This document shows, piece after piece, positions 24,901-37,057 of a DNA stretch of 64,000 bases (positions are counted from its first letter, which is position 1; every line of letters begins with the position of its first letter). The notes below the pieces were generated by a model. That model saw only the letters and a list, made by a program, of their open reading frames with translations, was not told where the DNA came from and made no database searches. This DNA comes from Petrosia ficiformis (taxonomy: Eukaryota; Porifera; Demospongiae; Haplosclerida; Petrosiidae). A program made the position numbers and the translations under genes. The DNA is taken from the NCBI GenBank assembly GCA_947044365.1, contig OX345637.1, positions 930,001 through 994,000 on the forward strand. Reading direction: 5' to 3'.

Positions 24901-27900
24901 ACGTGCATCAAAAATGCTATCCACCAAGATGTTATAAACATTAATACATAAAAATTATATCCACTTTATAATACAGTCCTATAGTATTATGATGCTTAAC
25001 ATCAATGGTACTGATAGCATTATAATTATATTTGCCTTATTGAGCACTGTTAGAATCACATCTGGTGCTGTATTTTGCAGATGTTATTCACAACTCTAGA
25101 TAACAACACACTTATTTGGGGTTTAGCGAAACAAGGCCAAAGTACTTCATTGTTCTTCTCTATCGCTGGCAATAACCATCAATTCAACCATCAAAGCACC
25201 ATTTGTCTTCCTGCTGTGCGGAAAAATTATCAAAGATTTATAGTACTGGTGGTCTTGAAGCCTCATACAGCGCTAGGCTCCAATGTGTGCTGTGCAAGCT
25301 TCTAGACCCCACTCCTCATGCTATATTTCCCTAACACCAGTGTTTTAACTAATAAACTAATACATAATTGTGCAAAAAGCCATGTGTCCACATTTATTAA
25401 TGATTGTCTCATAAACAGTTGTTGAACTTCAAGCTCGAATATTAGAATTAGAGGAAAAGAACACCGAATTAGAGGAAAAGAACACCAAATTAGAAGAAGA
25501 AATGAGAACGTTAACTGCACAAATGGAACAATCAAAAGCAACTGTTGATGAACAAGAAGAGAAATTACGTGTAAAGGAAGGAGAATTGATTAAAATGACT
25601 CATGCAGCATCCAACAAAGATGCCAAAATTTCTGATTTGGAAGAACAAAATACAGCACTGAAAATTGAAGGAAACGAGTTGAATAAAGGTGAAGTATCTG
25701 GAAATGGGATTTATTTTCTTAAATATAATGTTACACTATGCATGTGTATATACTGTTACAGAAATGAATGCCTGGAAGAACAAAGCTAGTGCATATTACA
25801 AGTTATCACTAGCGAAATCCAAAGAACTACATATCAGTGAAAATGAAAGGAAAACGTTAGTTGAGGAAAATTCTCGGCTGGTAAAATTAGTAGAGGAATA
25901 TAAACAAAGTTAGTTATATAGCTTTTACTAGTGCTGCAATGCTATATGCTGTATTTGTTGTAATTATAGAGGTAGAAAACTTTGAAAAACAAGTAGAAAA
26001 ACTGACTGATAGCATGAAAGATGAACGTGATCATTTTGAAAGTCAACTGAGCAAAATCAGGAAAGAAAGTATTACAGCAGAAAAGTTAGAGGACGAAGTA
26101 ACAAGGCAGTTGAATGAGAAAATGCAAAATGGTTAGTTCATCATTATAAAAAAAAAATCTCAATTCCTTTGTACAATTACTTACAGAGTTAAAGATGTTG
26201 GTGGAGGAAGAAACAACAAAACAATTGCAGTCTAAGATGTATGCTCCAGAAAGTATGCAAGGTGTTGTTTCCAATATATACTAATTTGTCATGCATTAAA
26301 TAAATGTTTCTTGTGTATATTAATTGAAGTGGTTGCAGTTTTTATGTATATTCTAGTGTAGAGGAGTGACTACACTGCAAACAATAATGGGATATTTTAA
26401 CCTGTTGTTTGCGTGAGTTTCAAACTCAATATTAATAATAAATTATGCTCCTGAGACTATATCAATCTGATTACTGAATTTTTTTCTTGCTAGTTTCTTT
26501 GATTCTGATCTATATTGACTGGTATATAAAGTGCATGCCATAACAAAGAACCCATAGTAATTTAAGCACAACAGATGTTATTTGTTATTGTAAGTACAAA
26601 TTGATGTACATACTAATTACTCTGAAAATGAGTATAGAGTATTCTGTTGTTTTTACAGGAACTAAAATGGGAATCATAATATTATACACTCTCAAAAGAA
26701 AGTTGTAGTAACTAATTAGCGGTTACTACAGTTGCAAGTAATATTGTGAATATATTTAGTTCAACTTAGTTGGCCCTGCAGGATACATGGGGATCCCAAA
26801 CTACTCTGTGCCAATTGTAATTAATCAATAATTATTGAAAAACCATTTGGATATTGAAGTTTAGACAGTTGTAATACTAAACTAGAAGCATGGTGTGGCC
26901 AACAAGCCACTATCTGAAGGGATGTGTGAGACTGGTTTTCATATAGGATTGTACTATCAAAATAGTGCAGTGGCCTCTTACACACAAAGGTGAGTGCTTG
27001 CTTACCCATCTTTAAATAAACTGCAGATATGCAACTTCCTTGTAACTATACTGACCAATAAATTAGTTATTTCAACAATTTTGTTTTTAGAGTGTATCTA
27101 TAATACTATGCTTTATAATTATATACACCATATTAATGTTTTTTTCACTATGCTTTATATACAAGTCAATATATTTCAATGTCAAATGAAATTAGTACTT
27201 GTAAATATTACCTATAGCAGGAAAAACAAATCACCATTGAGGAAAATATAATTACATTGAAGGTTATTTAGTTTTACAGTGTATAATGACAATAAACTGC
27301 AATAATCATACTGTTTACTCATAGAAATACCTCTGACTCGAGCCTAGTATCAAATGCTTCTAACCAGGAGCTTATAAGCGCTGGAAGGTGGTACGAAGGA
27401 GTGTCAAACTTGTTTTTCTACCTGTTGTCTAATAACACCTCCAGTTTCTACCATAAATATAGGAATATGCTGCTAAGTGTTTGTATTAACTTAGTGGGTT
27501 GTGGGATGTAACTTCTATTAATAATTGTTTTTTTTATTGTGCCTACTTGACAGGTAATTCTATTTTCCATATGAGGAATTTTGCAAATTGTGTCTAACAA
27601 CAAATGGATTGCAAACTACACTAAAGTTTGATGCTCATTGCGCCACTCATAATCTACACGTTCACTACAAGTGTCGGTGTGTCTTATTGCACTAGAGGCT
27701 GTGGCTAAAACAAATAATGATGGTAGATTGTGTTCCTATTTATAGGGTACTTTAATATCTAAATTCTAAACTATTTATATGTGTAATTAACTGTCACCAC
27801 CTCTTGTAATTAATATATCGGAAATCTTGAATGCAATCTACATGACCACCAGCTGATCCCTACAAACCACTTTGTTTTATATTTAGTATACTAAATTATT

Positions 27901-30900
27901 CTTGTATAATGTTTTCAAATACTTGTGACTCAAAGAAACACACTCTCATATACTACAGCTTCACCTGGAAATTTGACAGCAAACAGTGCAACCATAATGA
28001 TGAAGGATTGCGGCATCAGATTATCAAATTGGTCTGACTTTGGAACAGATCTCGGTGTTCCAGTTGATAAACGAGAAGGGTTTCGACAGCGTAAACTAAG
28101 TGAGCAGGAATCACTAGAAGAATGTGTAGACTACTGGCTTAGAAATGCTACTGGTAATAAATCATGGGAGAGTTTGTGCTGTATTGTTGATAAACATGAC
28201 AAAGTCACAGCAAACAAAATGAGAGCAAAACTAGGTAAGTAGGAGATTTTTTGTTGTGTGGAAGAATCGATTGTGCAAAGAATAGTGCTCCTGAATGGTA
28301 GGGTCCCTGGGTATGCTGTTTCTTCTTGACAATTTAGGCCCACTGAGGTTATTACTTGTTGAAATAATTTTGGGCTGATATTCAGACTGGGGTACTGAAT
28401 TTAGAGGGATATCCCCCACCCCCGCCACCTTTGCAGTATGAAACCCTGAATCATCACAAACATACATGTATGATCTCATGTGATATTGCAGTATGGCGGC
28501 AGTGTTAAGGAGAAATATTCATCAAAACTAAGTGTATTTCCATCTATAATAATTACTTATTCATTTGGAAATTTCAAAAACCACTTCTTAACATACGTTA
28601 TAGCATAATTATTTATTTTTAGTTGATTGTAGGAAGGTTTCTGTCAAATGTCTTAAATACTACACTAAACATTGATGGTTATTTTAACCCATGTTTTGGC
28701 TACATCAGTTTCAATATTAATAATAAGCTCCTGAGACTGCGTATATATCTGTATTAACTGGTATACAAAGTACATTACATACTAAAGAATGCGACAGTAA
28801 TTTAGATACAATGGATATTATTTCTTATTACAAGTAAGAATTTGTGCGCATAGTAATTATTTTGAAAGTAAGCGACATTTGTTGTAGGTTTCACAGATTA
28901 TATTTACTTATAATAATACTATGCTGTATACACTGTATTGGGGCTTGATTAATTAAAAATTAATTCCAAAAGGCTAAATACCTTCTCTATGTTAAAGTCA
29001 TTCAGACTTGTGTTTTACAGGTATAACAGGAAAACCTCTTAATGACAAGGAAGTAAAGGATACTGATGAAGGATCATTAACAAAGACAAAGGGAGGGGAT
29101 AAATCTCTGGTTGAAAGTATAAGAAAGTGTGAAATCAGGTTAAGAAAATAGTTTATATATAATGATAACGCTTTTCAAAAAGGCTATTTGGTGTTCCATT
29201 GAGTCTTAAATAGTGCAATAATACTTATAAAAGAAAGAACCAACACTGGGATATGAAAATAATTATATAATTCATTTTATTAACCATTCACATACACACG
29301 AGACGTTAAGGCCCAAAGGTTCATTTTGTTACATACAATATTAATGTTTGGGCACATTAGTAGTTAAGAATTGAATTATTTATATTATATTCTATTACAT
29401 TAGAGATACATCAGTTTCATGGAATGATATAGGTATTATAATACAACTGATATATATTTTATCAATGAAAAATATTTTTTGTGCTGCAGTTGGTTTAGAG
29501 AATGCAAAGGATTCACTTCGAGAAATAATTGTCCTGCCAGCACTGAAACCAGAAGTAAGTGTTATATTAAAGAGGTACATGATATTAAACATACATACTC
29601 TAGTGCTTTATGGGTCTGACAGCACCAGCAAAAGGACTACTATTATTTGGACCTCCTGGAAATGGTAAAACTTTACTGGTAAGTAAATAGATCTCTTGAA
29701 GTCCATCTCTTGTTTGTAGGACAGTTTTATTATTATATCAATCTTATGATAATTGTGTTTTACAGGCTAAAGCTGTTGCTCATGAATCAACATCAAGGGT
29801 TTTTAATGTATCTGGCGCAACATTACTGATGAAATGGGTATTTTAATACTATTCACTAGTTAAATAGTAATATAATTATTATTAATTTTATAATTGAGAA
29901 CATTTGATAAAGTATTAGTCTCTGCATTTTGTATTGTTTATGAACTAGTGCTGCCATGATAATGTTTTTGCACACTAGATGTCAGTAATTGTACTTTGCT
30001 AGTCAACACAAGCCCAACTACTGCTAACACTTCTTTCAAAATAGTCTATCCTGTTTTCATATGCATGTTCTTTACCAAGATGATATGACAAAGTGAGAAT
30101 GATCATTAACTACTATGTGGTCTATACAAAAGTTATTTATTACTTTGACCACTGGAACTGCATATCAATAACTTTCAAACTAAAATGCAATTTTCCCCTT
30201 AAACGTAAGCTTAGGGAGAAAGACGAGTGTTGTGGTCTCTGCCATTTGAATATGTAGTTGTTACTAAATTTTCATTTGTCACGTAATTATATATTATTTA
30301 TTTATAATTATTTTGAAAAAATTATGTTATGACATACAATGCAATACAATATTGGCAGCACTAACACTGACAAAGCTAAAATTTTTCTAATTTTCTCTAT
30401 AGGACAGTGAGGCCGAAATGTTAGTTAAAGCATTGTTTGATGTAGTAAGGGAATGTCAACCAGCAGTAATGGTCATAGGTGAATGATATTATGTGACCTG
30501 TCACATGACAGAATCAGAATCCTAAAGTGTAATTTAATTATTTTTTCAATGTAACTGGAAGAGCTTCACTAAAGTGATCTTATTCTAATTTATATTTATA
30601 TTGTGGCAGTTACGTTGGGAATACAAGTGCTTTTTAAAAAACATTTAGGTTATTCATCCTGATGATTAGTGGTTTTAGTTTAGTTCTGCATGATGTTGAA
30701 CTTCACATTCATAATGTATCAAAACATTTTGGTGTTTTCAAGCTTAATACTTTTCATATATTCCTACAGATGAGATAGACGTTCTCCTCAGTAGAGATGT
30801 AAACAATGTCATGAGAAGAATTATAGCTGAGTTCTTGACACAGTTTGATGGAGTGAGTTTGTTGATTCCATCATTTCTATTATTAATTTTATGAGTTTGT

Positions 30901-33457
30901 TTAGTATTTCATTTATTTCCACAACTTTTATCAGCTGAAACACTTTGTCCATTGAATTACTATGGTGTACTTGTAACTAGTTTATCCTCGTGTACATAGG
31001 AGGATAATGTATAATTACTTTGTGTTTCAAACACAATCTGTAAACTTCCCTATATCTTTCTTTGTCACGCCATTGTTTTCATTACAGATGGATACTTCAG
31101 GAAGTGACAGAATTTTAGTGATGGGAACTACCAATAAACCTGAAGATATTGATGAAGCAGCTTTAAGGTACCAATACAGTATGATTTTAAATGTCGCCTT
31201 TCACAAAGTTGATGTTTGGTAAACATATTAATTATCTTTACATTTTGTAGGAGATTCACAAAGAAAATATATATTCCTCTACCTGATTCAGAAGTAATGT
31301 ACCTTATCCTCACTACACACAAATAATTATAATAAATTTATAATAGGCTAGAGCACTTGCTCTACAAAAACTCCTCAAAGATAATAAACATGAAATATCC
31401 GATGCCGACCTACTTCGTATAGCAAGGTAAGTGTAATGTACAATGACTGCAATTTTATAATAAAGTTTTCTTTTCTTCCTGTTGTATACATAGTAAAACA
31501 GAAAACTACTCGTTTAGTGATCTGACTGCTCTTGCTGAAGATGCAGCTCATGGACCAAGGAAAGGTAGGATTGTATATTTTATAACAAATTGGAAGGTTC
31601 TCTCTTCAAATAAGTCAACTAGAATCATGAATACGATTGTACTTCTACTATTATCAGTACTGCATGGTATAGTCGCCTATACTCTGGGGATATCTGGTAT
31701 AGGTGGAATCGCTGGCAGATACTTACTTTTACATACTTAACCCTGAGAGGACTTGTTTTTCTAAATTCTTACTATTTCCAACACTGGCGACTCTAATGCA
31801 TATAGTTTGGCCACCGTTCATTTTCTCTACCCAAAACTTGGCTCCTTTTTCGACATGGAGTACTACTTCTACAAACTTGCTTACCAGGACTCGAAAGTCC
31901 CCAAGCACTTCGTAGCATCAAATCAAATGCCCTCTTTTGACTGGAACTGGGGCAAACAAAATGACTCCACAGCAAGTTGGCACCAGCTACACCTACAATT
32001 TCAGGTTTTACAGCAAGGGAAATGCCTCAGGTACCCACCCGAGCGCATGGGCGAGGTCACTGAAGCCACAAATTACATGGGCTGCGATGGGGCTGTGCCC
32101 CCTTCGAAGCCCCATTAACGCTGGGATACCCTCCTTTAAAATTCCCCCCGTACTCATTATTTAGGCCAAAGGGTGGCCGAAAAACCATCAACCTTTTTAG
32201 CTATTTTCATGGGCTTGTCGCAGACACCAAATACAAGCATTTGGAGTGCTAGGAACACACTCCTAACCACGTAAGGGTGAAATGTCACATATATGTGACA
32301 TCAGTCCTGTAAGGGTTAAATTATGCTCTAGAAATGTTAAACAGTACAAACTGCTTTGGTTTCATCAATGCCATTTTAATCTTCTTTTAGAAATACCAGA
32401 GAACATGGCCATTTTCTAGCTTGAACAAGTGATGAATGATCAAATAATTATGACTTAATAATCTAATTTTGTGTGTGTGTAGTAATGGTATCTTTATCTG
32501 GTTTAGCAGACCCTCAAAGTTTAAGTATCGGTATCGGATCAGATCAGCTAGAAATAATATAGGTACAACCATAGTACGGACCTGTTTAAAAATTCTAAGT
32601 TAAAATATGGACCTATTCTAATTAGTGTTTTAACTGATGTTCAGTCTGGGCAAACTGAATATCAAAAGTCATAGATACCTAAATCAGTCAGTATTGTGCA
32701 CTCAAAGGCAGTGAACTGACTATTTCCAAGCACCTCATCATCCAACTACCATTATGAATAATTAATATACTTGCAGTTTCGTATGCTAGTTTTGTAGCCA
32801 TGATTACTTGTTTAGTCTGTCCTATTGCCAGTCACTAAATAGCATAGATTAATCTGCAATGAATGTATTATGAATCAACAATGGAAAATTCCTCAATCCT
32901 TCATTTCATTTTGTTATTCACTTCTGCATTTTTCTAGAGTTACCTACGGATGTATTTCTTAGCACGCCACTTGATAAAGTAAGTCCACTAAAATACTATT
33001 ATGTATCATCTATAACTGATTTAATCTTCTCCAGATTAGACCAATACAATATAAAGACTTTGTTAGTTCATTGTCACAAATACCACCCTCTGTTGAAGAT
33101 GAGACTATTAAAAAGCTAGAGGAATGGAACCAAAAATACGGTATGAAGCAGTAATCACATTTTCTAGTATATCCACTAGTATGTACAAATTAATACAGAC
33201 GTATATAGTAGTAATAACTGTATGTATAATATTAATTATAATGATGCAGAACATATTGCATGTTACAAATTACTTTTAAAAATAGTATTATGTAACATAG
33301 TCTATAGACAAGAGATTATAGATTAACTCATTATTAATATTGTAATTGTACTATAAGATGTCTTAACCATCCTATAGGTAGTCAGATTTCAAACTCAACC
33401 AGTGCCAGTTTAGAAGAATCAAAAAACAATTCTGATGTCAATGATTATTTTTCGTAA
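21946..33457 (+). CDS. Copy A: Cys-rich module, coiled coil, Death-like, spastin-type AAA ATPase
   Basis: Twenty-two exons: 21946-22009, 23409-23653, 24085-24648, 25419-25688, 25762-25908, 25970-26131, 26187-26261, 27959-28234, 29021-29138, 29404-29432, 29490-29554, 29604-29678, 29766-29837, 30403-30478, 30770-30852, 31088-31167, 31251-31293, 31347-31426, 31494-31564, 32938-32978, 33035-33140, 33378-33457. That is about 940 residues. All phases agree except for one missing base near 24298. Order: unrecognised module (ELCGCGGCTEEQW onward), coiled coil, Death-like domain, then a meiotic-clade AAA. The AAA has VSWNDI, Walker A GPPGNGKT, Walker B VMVIDEID, sensor GTTNKPED, LRRF arginines and a spastin-like tail (IRPIQYKDF...LEEWNQKYG). 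Family members sever microtubules or disassemble ESCRT filaments; a Death domain would link this motor to signalling (inference). The pore-loop region is unusual: KWDSEAEM replaces the usual KWVGESEK. Confidence 0.82.
24085..24648 (+). pseudogene. Copy A exon 3 with a one-base frameshift
   Basis: The exon is open to TGA at 24328-24330, but the sequence after it matches copy C in the +1 frame (REYDGIPFCESS against [12 protein letters not shown]). At 24297-24301 copy A has five T where copy C has TTATTT in register. One base is missing. With that base counted, the exon ends in phase 1, exactly what exon 4 needs. Everything downstream is intact, so this is either a homopolymer error or a very recent lesion. 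The module is shared with copy C and resembles segments I have seen in lower-metazoan Death-fold proteins; I cannot name it. Confidence 0.75.
26391..26640. repeat. Direct repeat on the 5' side of the Death exon
   Basis: Shares a series of blocks with 28680-28880 on the other side of the Death exon: ATTTTAACC, CAATATTAATAATAA, CTCCTGAGACT, TTGACTGGTATA(T/C)AAAG, ATGTTATTTGTTATT-like and ATACTAATTACTCTGAAA-like. A third relative lies at 47770-48020, just upstream of the N-terminal module exon in copy C. Confidence 0.7.
27959..28234 (+). CDS. Death-like domain exon of copy A
   Basis: Single exon, phase 1 at both ends, so it can be gained or lost without disturbing frame. It reads DCGIRLSNWSDFGTDLGV, then SLEECVDYWLRNATGNKSW, then a last helix with CCIVDKHDKVTANKMRA. 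This fits the Death-domain pattern of W..LG..LGI, an acidic helix with E..L..WL, and N.SW..L followed by a final amphipathic helix. Such domains form homotypic signalling complexes. Copy C has no equivalent exon at this position. Confidence 0.72.
28680..28880. repeat. Direct repeat on the 3' side of the Death exon
   Basis: Diverged partner of 26391-26640 in the same orientation, about 2.3 kb apart, with the Death exon between them. Confidence 0.7.
31741..32315. mobile_element. piggyBac-like non-autonomous element in copy A intron
   Basis: TTAA flanks both sides (31737-31740, 32316-32319). Ends are CCCTGAGAGGACTTG and, inverted, CAGTCCTGTAAGGG, as expected for piggyBac-type TTAA insertions. 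The 575-bp body is clearly more GC-rich than its surroundings and holds an open run at about 31807-32115 (MEYYFYKLAYQDSKVPKHF, PSFDWNWGKQND). I do not recognise this run; it may be captured coding sequence or transposase residue. Confidence 0.8.
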
Positions 33458-34326
33458 AATTTCTGTAACAAACAATTATACATATTAGATAACGTATTCT
33501 TGAACTTTGCTTTGCATTTAGTATCATAATAGTGACAGATGTAATTTTTAATAATGAATTCCATTTGAATTCCATTTGAAGTTAATGTATTCCATTAAAC
33601 GTCCACTTCATTTTGACAATCCTTTTGAATTGAAATGTACTCACAACCACAGCCACATGACTTCCCCAACAACCCAATTATGCACAAATCAGTCCATCAA
33701 TGAGAATTGAGATATCACTGACTAGCATAACAGCAGCATTGCAAGTTCACTTCCAGCTATAATTATCTCAGTACATAAATCCACTTATGAGTCCCACCTA
33801 AATTAGTTTAATTAACTTTTATAGAAACTGTAGTGTTTTATACATATCGTAAAGTTCATGTGATTTATGTAGCTATAGAGCTCATAAGTGCACTGGTACT
33901 TAGCTAAGAGCTACAGTGTATAATAGACAGTATAGCAAGGGTATGCTCATGTATGTTCTACATCTAATGTAAATTCCTATAATGTACATTTCTGATGTCA
34001 AATGTGGTTACTCATAGGCACTTAGTGGTAAGTGGAGTTGTACAATAGATGTAAGTGGCCAAAACATAAAACTTACATATATAGTCATGCACTGTAAATA
34101 TATCCTTATAAATAAAACACCCACTCTTAAGCATCAGGCTCTAATACTATATTATCTTGTAATGGTAGTAGATCTACTGTATGCCGGGAAATGTTCACAG
34201 TGGAATATTTTCACGATTTTTGCGAATTGTACACTACTTGCAAAAAATAACAATCACAAAGGTATGGGCGTGGTAGCAAGTAAACGCCATATGAATTCAT
34301 GAATCAATTATGGCGTCATTGTACCA
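33458..34326. other. Intergenic DNA with dispersed repeat
   Basis: 33658-33790 is shared with 43207-43345 (both contain ACTTCCCCAACAACCCAATT and a TCAATCCACTTAT-like end). Otherwise no gene is seen. Confidence 0.5.
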
Positions 34327-34545
34327 TTACTTAAATCGAGATTCTGCTGTTCCAAGCCCACATGGTGCACTATCTTCAAGTGTCCATTCTTCTGCCATAT
34401 TCATGCCAACAACATTCATTAAGGAATTGATCCTTGCTACAGAATAGGGATCAGCATCATTTCCAGCCTCTTGCATGCAAGTCAATATTTCAGGCCTCAT
34501 TGGATCAGGAACCCAGACGTCTTTGTAGATATGGTGACCCTTCAT
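34327..34545 (-). pseudogene. HIRAN-like short open frame, probable fragment
   Basis: The minus-strand frame reads MKGHHIYKDVWVPDPMRPE, CMQEAGNDADPYSVARI, then an acidic tail to TAA. The pattern H.IYKDVW.P...L.C..E.GN..DPY.VA resembles small domains common in invertebrate mobile-element and HIRAN-like proteins. No flanking exons are obvious, so I regard it as a relic or a single-exon fragment. The resemblance is from memory of the pattern and is weak. Confidence 0.35.
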
Positions 34546-35137
34546 ACAGTAAATACAAATAACAATATATCTTAGAGCTTTTTCTACAACATACCCTAAC
34601 AAAAATTTAAAGAATGTATTCACTCATCACTCACTAGATTCCATGGCAAATAATACGGAAATATACAGAACTCCGTTTTAAATTATCATCCGCCCGTTCC
34701 GTAACTGTGGGTACCCGCAGGAGTGCTAAGCAAAGGGCTGGCTTGTCAGCGAGATTCAGTCAATGCAGCAATGGACTGAAAGGAGTTATTATTATAGTAT
34801 CTGGTATGTGTCAAAATCAGTATACCTAGCCGCTACACTAGCATGGCACGATGAATACATTACTACAATAATTAACTGTAAACAGTACTGAGCTTCATTT
34901 GGTATAATTTTAATGCACCGGGCTTGCTTGTAAGTAATTGTATAGACAATAATTATAAACATTAAATGGCTTCACCGCAAAATTTTGCTTATGAATATGG
35001 TGTGACTACACAAGGTCATGAAAACTGCAACTGAAGCAAATCTAAATGGTGAAGTGGTTATTCTTTGGGAATAACTTGTGGCTATAGTTTGAAAAGGAAC
35101 TTACAGCTAGTATAAACTTTATAGACTTATCTTTCAG

Positions 35138-35546
35138 TCTTTGCAGAGATTGGCATTAGCAGGAATGGAAGAGAAACAACAACTCATGATCAAGAATTTA
35201 GTCAGAATACTGAACAGTACTTACGATGAACGATTTGCTTCTTTTTGTAGGATATTGAAAGGGAACATGGAAGCCTTTGCTCTCAATCTTCGTCAAAATG
35301 GAATAATTGGGGACGATATTTTTGAGAAAAAAGAATACAGTACAATGGTCTCTCAGTTTAAAGCTGGGTTGGAGTTTAAGAGAGATTGGATAGCAGTAGA
35401 GCAATATTGTCAAAAATTCTTGGATTCACTATCTAAAAGTGGACCACAACCTCAAGAAGCAGCTGAACAACTCAAAGAATCTTGGCAAAAAGCTGTTTTG
35501 AGGGAAATGGGTATGATGTTCTTACATGTTGAGGTAACACGCACTG
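35138..35546 (+). CDS. CARD/Death-fold-like exon, possible N-terminus of copy B
   Basis: After an acceptor (atctttcag) this exon is open for 136 codons (SLQRLALAGMEEKQQLMIK; CRILKGNMEAFALNLRQNG; DSLSKSGPQPQEAAEQLKES) and ends in phase 1 at GTGAGT. Helix spacing with LRQNGII...LDSLSKSGPQ...AEQL resembles CARD-type Death-fold domains; this is a judgement of pattern only. The next plus-strand exon may be 36027-36081 (ends SYKK then TAG), giving a short protein. It may instead be the first exon of AAA copy B at 38120, which needs exactly this phase. The 5' exon is not resolved (an ATG at about 34965 is a candidate). Confidence 0.5.
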
Positions 35547-35590
35547 GTGAGTGCATATATTTATATATATACAATGGTAACGCTAATTAT

Positions 35591-35892
35591 ACAAGAATAA
35601 TAAAAAAACATTTTCAATAAAAATGAAAGAAGATGTAGGGATGTCAAAACCCAAAAAGCATGCAAACAAGGTTGGGAAGCTAACATAGGACCCAAATACA
35701 CTTCCATATAACCCTACATAAGTACTTGCACTGCTATAAAACAAAATACAAAGAGCTGTACTTATGTAGGGTTATATGGAAGTGTATTTGGGTCCTATGT
35801 TAGCTTCCCAAACTTGTTTGCATGCTTTTTGTGTTTTGACATCCCTACATCTTCTTTCATTTTTATTGAAAATGTTTTTTTATTATTCTTGT
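35591..35892. mobile_element. Near-perfect ~300-bp foldback element
   Basis: Arms of about 135 bp pair almost without mismatch, from ACAAGAATAATAAAAAAAC at the left to GTTTTTTTATTATTCTTGT at the right. They include GTGTATTTGGGTCCTATGTT and its inverse. The centre lies near 35735-35760. It is much younger than the relative at 5815-6115 and has no coding capacity. Confidence 0.9.
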
Positions 35893-37057
35893 TTCCATTG
35901 TGTTTTTTTTCTGAATAGTGTGAATATGTTTTTGTAGATTACAGAAACACTATAATTATACCACATTAAAATTTGCTCATCAATAAAAGTCAGTCTTTTG
36001 TATTTTCATTCTCTTTCATTTACAGATGAAGTATATTCTCTATTTCCCATACAGCACTGTCTCCCATCCTACAAGAAGTAGTGTCAGTCACTGTGTCAAC
36101 TGTTCAGTATTCCAATGCTTATCGTAGTATACAATATTATTATACAATGGCTTTAATATTAATATTATTATATTCATTATTATAAAAATGTATTTGCTCA
36201 CAAATGTTATCACTATGCTTATGATTCCAATGCAACAAGCTCGACTTCTACCTTTTTAGCTTCCATGTTCCCAGTACACGAATGCGCATACGTAATTAAA
36301 TTCCTCTTAGGAAAATGGCGTCCAATTCGAGATCAAATCTTTGTAGTCGTTGAGACTGTCTTTTTTCATAGTATCTGTAGATATCATCTCAATACTTGTA
36401 GACCACAATTTTACTATACATGCGACTGGAATGGTGCTAGAATCATTGTGATATTTCAACAAACAAAAAAATGATTTGTCTGGAAAATAATAATAATAAT
36501 ATGATGAACATTTTGCCACCTGCCGGTTCTCTACTTTAAAGATGATCTCCAGCTGTCTAGAAGATGTTGTTAGTCATAAGAACACTAGATATCAAAAAAA
36601 ATGTGTGTATTAAGACTTGTTCTATAATTTTAGCAGAGATTTCAGCTCATCACTTGCAATTGAAATGTATAGGCGGCCATTGTTTTTCCGTGCCATCCCT
36701 ACATAGAGAGTACTACCGTACTCTTTGATTCCTCATTATGTAGCTGTAGTAAAGTATTTAAAGTGTACTTTCACTGTTTATTCAGTATCATATTGAAATG
36801 ATAGCACTGGTTTGCTTCAAATTTGACCATTGTCCTATAATGTAGTTTAATTTCCGTACATTGTATAATATGAACTGTTAGAGTGCAATATAATTATTAT
36901 TATTGAAACAATTATAATTACTTATTTCACCACGAAATTCATGGCCATCTGCCAACAGGAAGCTTCCCACACTATTAGTTTACTTATGTAAATTTTCTCA
37001 ATACATTATATATAAACAATACATGTAGCTATGTATATGTGTTATACAATGCAAAAT
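35893..37057. other. Intergenic DNA
   Basis: Apart from the possible short exon at 36027-36081 I see no gene. AT-rich unstructured sequence. Confidence 0.4.

Noticed and set aside
25075..25305. Open frame after a tttgcag acceptor in copy A
   Set aside because: No counterpart in copy C. Exon 3 joins exon 4 in phase without it, and inserting it would break the frame.
31807..32118. Possible extra exon of copy A
   Set aside because: Lies wholly inside a TTAA-flanked piggyBac-like insertion, and no splice sites link it to the neighbours.
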